Shown here: positions 34,530 to 45,602 of the stretch, one piece after another
Numbering within the stretch: position 1 is the first letter of the stretch
Layout: each line of letters opens with the position of its first letter
Assembly (NCBI GenBank): GCA_001414345.1
Contig: LLCB01000304.1
Span: 1 to 64,000 of the forward strand
Length of the DNA stretch: 64,000 nt
Direction of reading: 5' to 3'
Origin: Hymenoscyphus infarciens
Lineage: Eukaryota > Ascomycota > Leotiomycetes > Helotiales > Helotiaceae
Notes under the pieces: generated by a model
Database searches by the model: none
Seen by the model: only the letters and a program-made list of their open reading frames with translations
What the model was told of the DNA's origin: nothing
Program-made: the position numbers and the translations under genes

Positions 34530-34617
34530 TGGACCGACGCGGGAGTCACGTGCAATTTGACCAAGCTTGGACACGTGCCCACGGAAAATTCCGCGGAATT
34601 AGCGCGCGCACGGTCCA
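34530..34617. promoter_or_regulatory. GC-rich inverted-repeat patch with two CACGTG sites
   Basis: TGGACCG (34530) and CGGTCCA (34611) form outer arms. Inside are CACGTG at 34547 and 34572 and the palindrome-like GGAAAATTCCGCGGAATT. It stands at the junction from AT-rich DNA to the gene island. It may be a bHLH-type binding patch or a short MITE. Confidence 0.35.
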
Positions 34618-34680
34618 GCCCCCAAAGTTATAAGTAGTCTGCGATCCCCCCAACTTTCGAACTTTTCTCTTCAGACGATC

Positions 34681-35169
34681 TTACTTCATAGAATCATTTC
34701 TATAGTAAACGTCCTCTTCTGAGTTTCTCTCACGAGCCTCAGACTCCAACCCGGAGGATGAGTCGATCCTCAATGCCCAAGAGTGAGGCCTTTTCCTCTC
34801 GAACTGTCCGCAAGGATAGCGGTGTCTTGTCTCACGACTTGACACTGTATAGAGAGCGGCGATGATCTTGGCCCTTTCCTGGTTGTCTTCGGACGCTGGG
34901 ACCGGGTGGGTGTTGATGGACGTCTGACGGGCTTCGCCTATTTTACCAAGATATTGGTACCATATTATGTTGAAGGCTCCAATAGCCCCAATACACTTGC
35001 ATTGCTTCACATTTTCATTGGATAATATGTTTATTACCGGGTCTCCAATTCGACCGTTGAGCCGCGATGGGAGATAGGCGTTGTATAAAAACTGGGCTGG
35101 ATCTTTATTGTCCTGTGGACAGTGGATGTGAGAGGCGCTGTTGGTCTTGATCGGGTCGGGGTGGAACAA
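34681..35169 (-). CDS. Small hypothetical protein (162 aa), uncertain
   Basis: An uninterrupted minus-strand frame in GC-balanced DNA. The product is polar, rich in Arg, Ser and Asn, with no membrane segment or motif that I recognise. It has no clear intron or family resemblance, so it may be a chance frame. The absence of RIP damage next to the AT block is the main reason to list it. Confidence 0.3.
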   Translation of the reverse strand: MFHPDPIKTNSASHIHCPQDNKDPAQFLYNAYLPSRLNGRIGDPVINILSNENVKQCKCIGAIGAFNIIWYQYLGKIGEARQTSINTHPVPASEDNQERAKIIAALYTVSSRETRHRYPCGQFERKRPHSWALRIDSSSGLESEARERNSEEDVYYRNDSMK

Positions 35170-36013
35170 TGGGAATAAGTTGTGGAGATATATGGTTCCG
35201 TTTCTGAGCTAGATCATGCTTAGCAGATGTTATTGTGGGTGTGTGATTTGATGCAGAAGTGTGAAACAAATTCTCAAAAACCCACACCGGAGTAATAACA
35301 TAGTCGAGAACAGCTCAGAGAGCAGAGAAGTTGGGAGGAGCGGTTGCAATGCGCGAATAATTCTTCTTTGCGCGTTGCTATGACATTTCTAGATATGATG
35401 GACACCGAGGCCATTTCCTTGCGGCGTCTGTTGACTCTTCAATTATATGAGGTAACCTGGCAGGATGGTTTCTTCGGGACACACCAGGTAAGCGATTACG
35501 CTAGGCTACTTTCAAGGGTGTGGACTCAGCCCCTTCTTTTGCATCTTTATTTCTTATAATTCCCCTTCTCTTGCCATCTGCCGAGAACCGTAAATTAAGG
35601 GCGAGTGCTTGGGTACGAAGTCAAGTCTGACATGCGTTATCTGTTGATCGGTATGCACGAACTTGGAACTTGTTGATACCACTCCAAGGTTAGTCAAACC
35701 TTGACGGTACACACGAGAAGCTTCCAACAATAAGATTGTTTCTTGTTAGCAACTTCAAAGAACTCCTAGTGGATGTGACTTCATAAAGTCTCAAGTTGGT
35801 TCTCTTTCGTTATGTTTGACGTTTTCAGCCTTTGTTTGTAATGTTTCCCTTCCCTACCACCCAAAACGGAAGTTTCTTTCTTTTCCACAATATATTATCC
35901 CATTCCCTATATGCATCTTGAAAAATGCGAAATCCAAGAGTGCTTGCTAGTCCTCCAGATACTCCAACCCACAAAATCCACAAACTCCAAAATCACGACG
36001 AGCAAAGAACAAA
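35170..36013. other. Intergenic, no gene seen
   Basis: GC-balanced spacer. Short frames only. The last 100 bases, with pyrimidine-rich CTTTCTTTTCC, probably include the promoter and leader of the gene at 36014. Confidence 0.4.
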
Positions 36014-36706
36014 ATGTCAACAAAAGAACTCCAAGATTCCTTCCCTGGACAAGACGCCAGCGCACGCGCAGTCAAGTCCTGGATCCGTCAAGCCCTCGCC
36101 TTCCGCGACGTAGACGGAAGCCAAATGGATTGGGTAGAAAACTGCATCTGGATAGGCATCGACCTCTACCACATGCGGCGAAAAGACATCGAAGAAGGCC
36201 TTTATGATTTCGCAGCCCCAGAGGAAACGGCGCGCGTTCTTGCGCGAGATTTCGAGCAGGCGAAAACTGTGTGTATCTTAAAACGCGCCTGGCAATATTC
36301 TTACTAAACTCGGCGATAGAGTAGGGCAAATGCCTCGAGCTTCTTAGTAGTGCAAGTGGTGGTCATAGGACTGCTTCTTCTTCTTCTCTTTGCCTTCCTT
36401 GCCGAAGGGAGTGGTAACGTTGCGTTTGCTGCGTTTGTAACCGCTTTTCTTGCCGTGGGCCTTTATTGGTTTTGGCCTGAGGAGTCGGTCACGGATACTA
36501 TCATGATATGGGCTGGGTGAGTTCTATATGTGCTTGAATGTGCTGTAGAAGGGGGCTAATGTTGGTATCTTAGTTATAATGCATCGCCGGCGCCCTACAG
36601 CCCGAGAAAGCCGAGAAGGAGAGGGGCAACCCTGGGGAGTAATCCTAAGACAAAAGTCACTAGCTATTATGAGCCGAAGTCGGGAACATTCGGGGCAGGA
36701 TGGTAA
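36014..36706 (+). CDS. Small protein with two membrane spans, function unknown
   Basis: Three exons (36014-36268, 36320-36516, 36574-36706) with 51- and 57-nt introns give 194 residues. The soluble N-terminus (about 1-85) is charged and includes SWIRQALAFRDVDG, DWVENCIWIGIDLYHMRR and FAAPEETARVLARDFEQAK. Two adjacent hydrophobic segments follow, VVVIGLLLLLLFAFLAE (about 95-112) and VAFAAFVTAFLAVGLYWFW (about 117-135). The basic tail PRKPRRRRG ends in SGTFGAGW. The second intron has a clear GTGAGT donor and TTAG acceptor. The first uses GTGTGT, which is weaker but keeps the frame and joins the soluble and membrane parts. I recognise no family. The hairpin topology with a basic tail would suit an ER or organelle membrane protein, which is inference. 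Confidence 0.62.
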
Positions 36707-38028
36707 TAAACCCAGGTCTTAGGGTTTCCCTTTTACGAGGGATTTTATTTGGGGATATGTGACATAGGGTTGTGTACTACGGAGTGGGGTCTAGGCACGG
36801 AGGCAGAGGTACTTGGAAATCCCGTCTTTCAAATGATGTCGAGGTTCTTCTATCAAATAAATGTGACTTGTACTTGTAGTTTTCAGTTTGTTTATTTGTT
36901 AACGAGAAGGGAGTTAAGAGACTGGTTATCATTTTCTGTATTTAACATATATTTGAGCCTGTTTGGCTCGCATATATTAAAAATAATAAGGTAATATTTA
37001 ATATATATTTATATATTTATATATATATTATAACATATACTAACGTTTAGCTAGTATATATTATAGTATACACTTTTGCTCGCACTTCTTTTAAATATGT
37101 GTATTAAGATATATAATATATACTACCAAAATATAATAATATACTCTTTTAACCTTTTGACTATTAACTTTTATATGCGTATATATATATATATATATTC
37201 CTAAATATCCTACTTCTACGACTATTAGCTGGCCGTCCACTCACCCCTCTGGTCCGACGAACCATCTAAACCATCATCACCCCGAATATCCCCCTCTCCC
37301 AACCAACCCTCAAACCACCATATCCTGCAGCCCAAGCACCCAAGTACCCAAGTACCCAAGTACCCAGAGTCGCTTCCCACAGCACGCAGCCGTAAAGCAT
37401 CACCAGGGGCGCTTTCCCATCTACAATCATCCCAACACTTCTAGGGAAATAAAGGCCATCTCATTATCCTACACGTTTAGGACAATTGATCCAATTTTTT
37501 CAAGTCATAGTCGAACAATCGAGAGGAAGTCTACTCTTTAAGTTAGTGACGAATTCCTGCACCCCCTGGGCCCCTGGTGACATCCTTTTACATCCAAGCC
37601 GTAGCAAATCACGAAAAAGAAAAGATCCATCAACACACACACCTTTGAAATCATGTTTTCAAAATTTCTCAATGTCACCGCGTCCCTCCCCAACCAACCA
37701 ACCAACCAGCTAGCTAGGAATACCCAAGGCCTTCACATGCAACAAGGACAAAAGCCAGGTGGTTCATCTTCATCCACCCCATCCACACTGAAAACTATCC
37801 TCTCAAAGATCAATCCCCTTTTCTTCCCTCCCCCACCAAACGAAAAAAAGACACTTTTACCCCTCATCTCTCGAATTCCCCCAAGAATAGAATAGAATTG
37901 AAAAAAAGAACGAAATAAAGTGGTATCGCAAAATTAAAAACAACAGAACAAAAGAACCCAAGCGCTCAGAATAAAAAAACTCAGGCACGACCCAATCCCA
38001 TTACCCCCCCCCCACAAAACTGCCCCAG
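36707..38028. other. Intergenic spacer with short repeats
   Basis: 36990-37200 is a TA-rich island. About 37335-37370 has four copies of an ACCCAAGT-type unit. 37620-37900 is pyrimidine/purine-rich and probably the 3' UTR side of the tricalbin gene. No gene is recognised. Confidence 0.45.
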
Positions 38029-41000
38029 CTAAGGCGGCGTAGGAGTAACCTCCCGACTAGTCCGTCCACCAGTACTCTCCTTCTTACTCAAAAAGCTCCT
38101 CCTCAACCCCCTCGGACTCTCCGTCCCCTCCTCCGGCGTCAGGATGAAATTACTCTTAATCATCACATGTCCACTCCCAGCCTTGACGCTCTTCTCCAGT
38201 CCACTCCCACTCTCGTCCACAAAGAAGAGGCCCTCCCCCAGATCATCATCACTCCCAAAAGTGTTGTGGCCCTTGACTTGAACCTGGAACTGCGTGTCGG
38301 CCGAGCAGGCACACTTGAAGCTCTCTTTCTTATCATTGAAGCTCACCATCCCAGATGCCGACTTGATGTGCTCCGTTTTATGGAGGACCTTGACCTTGGG
38401 ACCAAGTTGCTTCATGTAGACCATGACGTTCGAAGATGGTGGGTATCCAGCAGCAGAGATGATCGTAAAGTTAGCTATTCCCGTCGACGCAGCGGATGGC
38501 GAGGAGCCAAAGACGGTGCTGTGCATAGAGCCTTGACCAAAACTCTTCGTTCGATTGTGAGATGGCAGACCTAATGCAGTTCCAGGGGGTGTCGTAGGGG
38601 CCGTGACATCGTTTGGCGCAGGAAGGGCACTGGATCTCCTGGGTCCGCTAAACCCACCAGAAGCGAACGCGGCATCTTCAGATTTCATCTCGGTGGCACT
38701 GGCTCCATTGGTGTTCTCATCTTCTTTCTTCTTGCGGCTGAATCCGTGTTTGATGAAGGATGCACCTTTGCCAACACCATGTGCTGCGAAGCCCACTCCC
38801 TTGATTGGCGCACCGGCAACGCCTGTGACTATCTTGCCTGGAGTAGCAAATGTACCTGAAAATGTAGAGGAGCCCTGTCGAGAGCGTGTGACATAGTCAG
38901 GTCGGAACAGTAGTCGCAACCTGATTGAGCCCGACTTTCCATCCAGCGCTAGATTGTATTCTTGGGCCTTGAAAGGATCCAGTAGCTCCAGGTTGACCTC
39001 TGCAGCACCCAGGAAATCGGGGTTCTCACCAAAATCCCAATCATAAACTTTGCACTTGAATTTAGCAGCGGTTCTCGATGGAACATCGACCTCGAAAAAT
39101 TCGTTCCAGGCTGGATGTAGTGTTTTCTTCTGTACTTTGGTCTTGAAAACATCCTTGCCGTTGAGCTCAAACTTGCAGTAAGGATCACTGTATCCGTTTC
39201 GATCCGCGCACGGTAGATCTGAGCCATCAAGCACGTCAACACGAAGTTTACCCATGTTGTTGATGCTTTCGCTTGGATCAAGTGCCATCTTTACTGGGAT
39301 GTACTTCAAGCTGACTTTGATGCTACTGATTTTTCCCTCGTTGTCTTTCATCTTGAGGACAGTAGGGTTATTCTACGGGTCGTTAGCACTAGGTGTGAGT
39401 ATCTCAAAAGGAAATTTACGTACCAAACACTGCTTCAGGGTATCCAAGGTATTGCCTTGTAGAGATGCGATCGTGTGTTCTTTCTTGTTTTCGCCTTTGT
39501 TGGAGTCCTTGTTACGAATGCGCAATGTGATCTTGGAAAAGTCGAGTTCTCGAACAAAACAATCTCCAATCTCATCTAGAGTAGAAATCTTGGATCGTAT
39601 GGTTGACGAAGAGTAGGAGGCAAATGCCATGTCGTCCATAACAACTTCCACCTTGACATCCTTCTCGGAAAGCTCCACGTCAAGGATCTTGAAAATAATG
39701 AGACCAGACTCATATTTGACCAATTCCTCAGGTGTGAGTCGAATCTTGGGCAGCTTCTTCCCCTCTGTTGTTTCTTCTTGCTCCTTTTCGCCCTCCGCAA
39801 GTGCTTTGGCAAGTGAGCTGTCAGCCCTAGGTCTGATGGAACCATTTGTTGCCAGGGTCGACGGTGTTGATGGAACGGAACCATCTCCATTTTTGAGGCT
39901 TGTGTTGACTGAAATGCGACCTCGCTCTGAGGGGTTTCTTTCCGAGGTCATCTGTTCGGAGGAGGCTTTTCTTTCTGCTGCTTCTTCCTCGTCTTCCGGA
40001 TCTGCGATGTTGAGAAGAGGATAGAAGGAGACGGTGTAGTTGAGGGTACCCTTGGGCGAGCCTTTGCCGTGTATCCGTAATACGTCTGCATGTGGGAGTT
40101 TGGAATCATGAACGAGAAACTCGCCATTCTCGTCTTGCTCAACATAGTCTTCTGCCAACACTTCAACCAGTCCTAACGATCTGTCACTACCAAGAGTTTC
40201 TTGGTCCATAACTTCAAGGATGAGCTTCTCTCGGGCGCTGTGAACAGGCACGTAAATGACTTCGTCAAAGTCTGGATTGAGGTTATTCTGGAATGTGACT
40301 GTACGTCCTTTCTCAATACCCGACAAGAGCACCCGAACGTAAGGATCCGATTTGCCAATAGTCTCAAGATTTCGGAGATCCCTGGCATTCTTGACGTGGA
40401 TTCTCATGATTCCAACAGGTGTGACATAGCCTCCAGTGCCGGCGCCTACTCCAGTGAGCGCGACAGGTTTCCATTGCACAGTCAATTTTGCTCGTCCCGT
40501 CTGTGCACCGGCGAGATTGTACCATTCCTGGCCCTTTTCCATCAAAGTGAGCATGTCATCAAGTTTGACTTGATATGTGCCAAGAATTGGGTCGGCGGAA
40601 AGCTCTCTGTCATCCTTGATCACCAATCCGAGCTTTGCGGACTTGCGATCAGTGATTAACACTTCTTTGCTACCATTATCCCAAACTGGGTTATTGGTTC
40701 GCTTCAATTTCCTGGTAACATGGATTTCTTTGTTGTTGAGAAGTAGAACTGCGTATGGGCTGAGCTGACCGATCAAACTCTTGGTGCCATCGAGGTCTTT
40801 GGCTTGTTCGATAGTGAAACGAGCAATACCTGTGTTTGACTCTGGAGGGGGTTCTTTCTTTCCATCCGGTCCATCTGCGCCCTCGAGAACAGGGAAAAAG
40901 CGAATGTCAGCAGCCAAAATACCTCGAGGTTTACCATTTGCCGTGATCTCGAGTTGCTCATTTTCATATTCTGTGATGGTCTGTACTCGCTCCAAGGGGA

Positions 41001-42737
41001 AACTAGTCACGCCCAACTCTTTGTCTTTGCGGAACTCATTATAATCCAGGATCTGCATCGCAAGAGTATCATTGAAACTGGTAACAATGACATATTTGGT
41101 CTCGTTCCATCGGGGATTTGCGTTTTCGTGGATGGTTTTCGTCCTGGCGAGTTCGGCACCATTGTTGAATGATATGATGGTGTATGGGTCTGGGGTTCCA
41201 GCAAACTTGTCGGGGTTCTTGAGCCCTTGCGCACCATGCAGTGTGATAGCCATGACTCCAATTGCTTGGTCGACGGCGGACCCTGAGAGCATCTTTGCAA
41301 CCTCGATGGGGAAGACATTGGGTGCGTACATCATTGGACCAATATTGGCGTGGATCTGATCCAGGATAAATGTTTCTAGCCCCGGGATAAAATTGATATC
41401 AAAACCAAGGGTCTCACCACCAAGTGGTTTGCAAACGTAATCAATCGTCGGTGGCTCCAAGAAACAAACCTCGATCTTTTCGACGTGGGGAAATGGAATC
41501 TGAAGCTTCATCTTCACACGCATGAGGCCCGAGAAGGCCATGTCTTCCACAATGACATCTAGCCCTTTGCTAATCATCGCTTTTCCAATTCTGATTTCAA
41601 GAACCACTTTGGGGTTCACTTTGTTCTTCATCTGGCGGGCTGTCATGTCAGACGTATCAGTGGGCGTGAAACTGAATTTCCAGTCCATCAGAACAATATC
41701 ATCCTCGGCCTTTGGGTAGGTTCTGACATGCTCCATTCGCGGTGGTTTGGTCCCAAGAGTGAATGTCTTCATTCGAAGACTATCCAGAAATGCGGGGGTA
41801 GAAGTGCTGAGAACTTGGTCAACCGAGTTGATGATCGTCTCTGCGAGGACCGGCTGAAAAATGGGCCAGAACTTCACCAAGAAGCTGTTGATCCACTCCA
41901 AACTTTCTGTATCAGTGTCCAGCTTGTGCTTGGCTAGTTCTCTGTTGACGTCGTCTCGGAAATTCCGTCGTACTCGACGCAACGAAGTTCGATAGTATGT
42001 GCTGCATATCGCCATAATTATGAAGACCCAGCCTAGTCCTCCACCTAAAGTGGCGACGAACCACGAGGAAAGACATGCGAAAACTATGACGGCTGCGTTA
42101 TGATACCAGTCTATAGTATAGAAAGTTAGTTGAGCACTTTTGAGCAACAGGAATGTGCAACTTGCCTCCAAAGAACTTGTCGTCGAGTTTGCCTTCAACC
42201 CATGTTTGGTGATCCAATGGACTGATATCATCCTCAGAATCATCGCCGCTCCCAAATCTAGGGGCCCAACCCGTTCTCTCTACCCATCGTTCAAAATCTT
42301 CATATTCCAGATCCTCGGACACGCCGTTTGTGAGTGGCTTCCCCGAAGCGTCCTTCTTGTGAGTCGGAGGGGCAAGAGCGCCTGCGGTGGTTGGTGAGGG
42401 TAGGTCATAGGCGCCCGGTCCGCCATCATCGATATCTGTCGGTATGGCGACTCCCTTGGATTTGTGTTCGTGGTGGAAGCCTTGGGGGACACGCTGGTTA
42501 TATGGGTTAGCATAGTCTGTTTCCAGCAGAGCTGGGGAGTCTTACTGCTCGCGCTTGAGCGGCCTTCTGTTCTGGTGTCGCATTTGGGTCGAATGTGAAA
42601 GCTGCCACGCCGGCCTTCTTGCTCTCTGTTACTATCTTTCTTTGAGCATCATCCGCGGTCGTCGAGGAATTGGGATCCTGTGCGGCTTCCACGACTCCTT
42701 GAGCCTTCAGCTCTGCCGCCTCGGATTCTCGTGCCAT
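38029..42737 (-). CDS. Tricalbin-like protein (SMP and multiple C2 domains)
   Basis: Four exons on the minus strand (42546-42737, 42166-42493, 39424-42110, 38029-39372) give 1516 residues, normal for fungal tricalbins. A disordered start is followed by FFGDWYHNAAV and a membrane hairpin (about 178-213, with a LGGGLGWVFIIM stretch), then the lipid-transfer SMP domain (about 242-445, ESLEWINSFLVKFWPIFQ). C2 domains begin near 458 (GVMAITLHGAQGLKNPDK), 600 (GIARFTIEQAKDL) and 738 (GIMRIHVKNARDL). A divergent one lies near 1010, and a C-terminal one near 1110 (GKLRVDVLDGSDLP with SDPYCKFELNGKDVFKT and acidic loops for calcium). Tricalbins tether cortical ER to the plasma membrane and move lipids under calcium control. 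Introns are 52, 55 and 51 nt. The middle one starts GCAAGT (GC-AG), the only splice that keeps G-D-W in frame. Confidence 0.95.
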
Positions 42738-43004
42738 GTTGGGCAGAGTTTGGGGCTGTTGTAGATAATCAATTGATGGTGTGCGACATGCAAGAGGAGG
42801 TCAATTCAATAATCAAGTTGGCAATATCAGGCAGTCTGTCGGCAAGAGACCTGCTATTCACCACGAAGCAATGGTGATGAGGATGTCTTTCTCTGCGTGG
42901 AATAGAATTGGCAGCAGATGGCGATTGTATTCTGAATCTCCTCGGCGGCGCACAGTGAAGTGGTGGTGGGATGAAGAGAGGAGGGAGGTTGGGGATTCTG
43001 GTCG

Positions 43005-43038
<34 letters not shown>

Positions 43039-45602
43039 TTCCGTTGTCTCACGCAATGAGCTGGTGAGCTGGTGAGCTGGCGGGATATGACGATGCACTC
43101 GCCTGTGGTGAGTTTACTTGGTGTAGAGTAGCTCCCCGATCGAGCGGTTTCTCCACACCAGCGTCCGACGGCTGCTTAGGTTGGTGTTGACGCTCGGCAG
43201 GAGCAGCAAAAGGGATTTAATTGAAAGAGGGCGATTTTTGGTTTTTGCAAACAAAAAGGGAGTAACAGAGGGAGATAATCGATCTCTGTGTCTCGTCTCG
43301 TCTCGTCTCGGGGAAAGGTGGTAAACGTGCTAAGTAGGTTTGAGGTATGACGAAAGGTTGTCTTGCCCTCAACTCTCTGTGCGGGTCCAGCAAAGTCATT
43401 TTCAAACCCCATTGAAAACCTGCGGCACCCAATCACCCGCTGGGAGTATCTGCATTTACAGGGAAGGGCAGCTAAGCTACAGGGAAGGGCACCTAAGTTA
43501 CAGGGAATAGCAGTCAAGTTACAGGGAGTAGCTTGAGGAGAAACAAGGTCGAGGAAGCCAGATCTGGGTCCCCCCAGTGCCCTGGGGCCCAAAGCCGGGG
43601 GGTTACTGTACAGCGATCGCCATCATTGGACGAAGCCAAGCCCGCATGCGATTTGCTTCTTGCGCTGAAATGGCTGGAGGCGAGGCTGGTTTTCAGCTGT
43701 TCAGTCTGCTTCTAGTCTCGCGAGTCCCGAACCACGCCTTTACCTTGATATCAACAAATTCTGCTCTGCTTAAGATGTGGCTTCACATTGCAAATCCTGC
43801 ACCAAGAGCAGATGAGAGGTATCAGATGTTGATCTCCCACCGTGGAATCACGAGTGTTCTTCATAGACTACCGAGACTACCTAGGTAGAGCCATGTCTCA
43901 AGAGAACCATGTTTCTTTTTCTTTTTTTGCAAGCGAAAAGTCCCAACTTCCCGTCTACTGTATTAGGACATGGCAACCGAGAAGGACATCTCGAGCTACC
44001 TCTTCCTTCTCCTGTCTTATATAGGTCGCCTCTTTCTACTTTCTTCAGAATGCTATCTAGAGTGACTTGGTAACAACTATGGCTGCCACCATGGCTATGG
44101 TTACACATGTTCTCCCAAGCCCCCACATGGGGTTTTATTCTCAGTTACTTTTGGTCATGTCTTCTACCCAACTCTTTACCAACAAAATAACCTTTTCCCT
44201 ACCATTCCAACGTCTATTCATCTTCTATTCCACTCCTCCTTCTCTCTCCGTATCTACCCACATACGCTTGACGTCTGGCCCACTCGCTAAGGCAAACTGA
44301 AATGGTTTGTTAGTCGTAAAGAAGTTTCCCCCTATTCCGTCGAGAAATCTCAGACAACTGGACTCTGATTATGCTACCTGCTCCCCTTCCCCGAATAATA
44401 GGTTTCAATTCATTGAAACTCGTTTGCACATCTACCAGAAAAACTACTCGACGTTTCGACGGCAAAATGATGCCACGGAAATCCATCTCTGAACAGAGAC
44501 GGTCACATTTTCTCCCCAGCGAGTCGCACCGAACACAACACAATAACACAACAACACAATAACACAATAACACAACAACACAACAACACAATCAACTCGT
44601 TGCAACTCTCTAGTGGCTGTGATGCCTTGACTCTATTTACCCATCCCATCACCAACCGCCCCAGTTCTCGTCCTCTCATCCGAACGGCTCTGCTCTGCTC
44701 TGTTGGCATGTCTTATTTACGGACACGGATTGACTTCCTTGGTTCATTGCAATTGGCACAGCTTACCATCAATCATCAATCATCAAATGCACACCGGTGC
44801 TTCGCCGCATGGGCCGATGCAGTCAGAAAATTGAAAATATCGGTGAGCCATGCCATTCCCATTTTACCCCGCTAGGTACCTCTCCAAATCCCACTCCAAA
44901 TCCCACGATACGTCGTATTTACTTGATAAAGTGGGAGTAGTAACGATAGGTCTTGAATAAGTTGGTGCCTTCGATATACGGAAGATATACGGAAGATATA
45001 TTTGATTGAGGCATGCGATGCAATACCCCTTTTGGCGGTTGATTAGCCTTGGATTGCCATTTGCAGCGGGCGAAGGGTGATGCTAGCGTACAGCAGACCG
45101 AAAAAGAACGCACGCTGGGAGGGACACCCCAGAGGTCAGGCCTCCTTAGGGCTTAGTCATAGGCTTTCCCGATAAGCGCGCCCGCTCTCTCGGCCCTCTC
45201 CAGCCCTGAAGGTGGGCAAACCACCCGTTTAAGCAACCCCTGAAACCACTGTGGGGTGGTGAATGTACGGGACGACTCATGCGCCCCTCAAAAGGTACTG
45301 TTGTACTGTGTCAACTGCCAAAAAACCTACCAGTACCTACCTAATTTGTTCCAACAAAACAGACGAGGCACCGTGGTTCTGACGACCTGACCTGCCTTCA
45401 CCATCCAACATACAATCACCCTCTCGCAATCCTCCATCGCCAATCTGCAATTAGCGCTGTGCCCCGCGGCGGATAAAACACCAAGTACAATACCCATCTG
45501 AACTGGCAATCTCCAGTACCCCCAGCCAGCGCTTATCCCCAGATCAGATTCGAAGAAGTTGATTGCACGTCGCAAACGAACAAATATCACCAATACGCAA
45601 TC
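42738..45602. promoter_or_regulatory. Long divergent intergenic region with microsatellites
   Basis: 2.9 kb between two genes transcribed away from each other, so it holds both promoters. It contains a CGT triplet run (43006-43038), four 21-bp units starting ACAGGGAAGGGC (43458-43538) and an ACACAATA/ACACAAC run (44532-44591). Several frames here are low-complexity products of these repeats. I find no convincing gene. Confidence 0.6.
43458..43538. repeat. 21-bp tandem repeat, four units
   Basis: Units at 43458, 43479, 43500 and 43521 begin ACAGGGAA or ACAGGGAG and end CTAAGCT/CTAAGTT/TCAAGTT. The period is a multiple of three, so the minus strand would read a seven-residue repeat with a PC doublet. 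No supporting gene structure was found. Confidence 0.75.

Noticed and set aside
42769..43098. Poly-Thr and poly-Arg frames
   Set aside because: Produced by the CGT triplet run and lying in the tricalbin promoter.
44310..44709. Cys/Val-rich frames on the minus strand
   Set aside because: Translation of the ACACAATA microsatellite.
43842..45113. Short frames in the 2.9-kb spacer
   Set aside because: No family resemblance, no splice-compatible extension, mixed low complexity.
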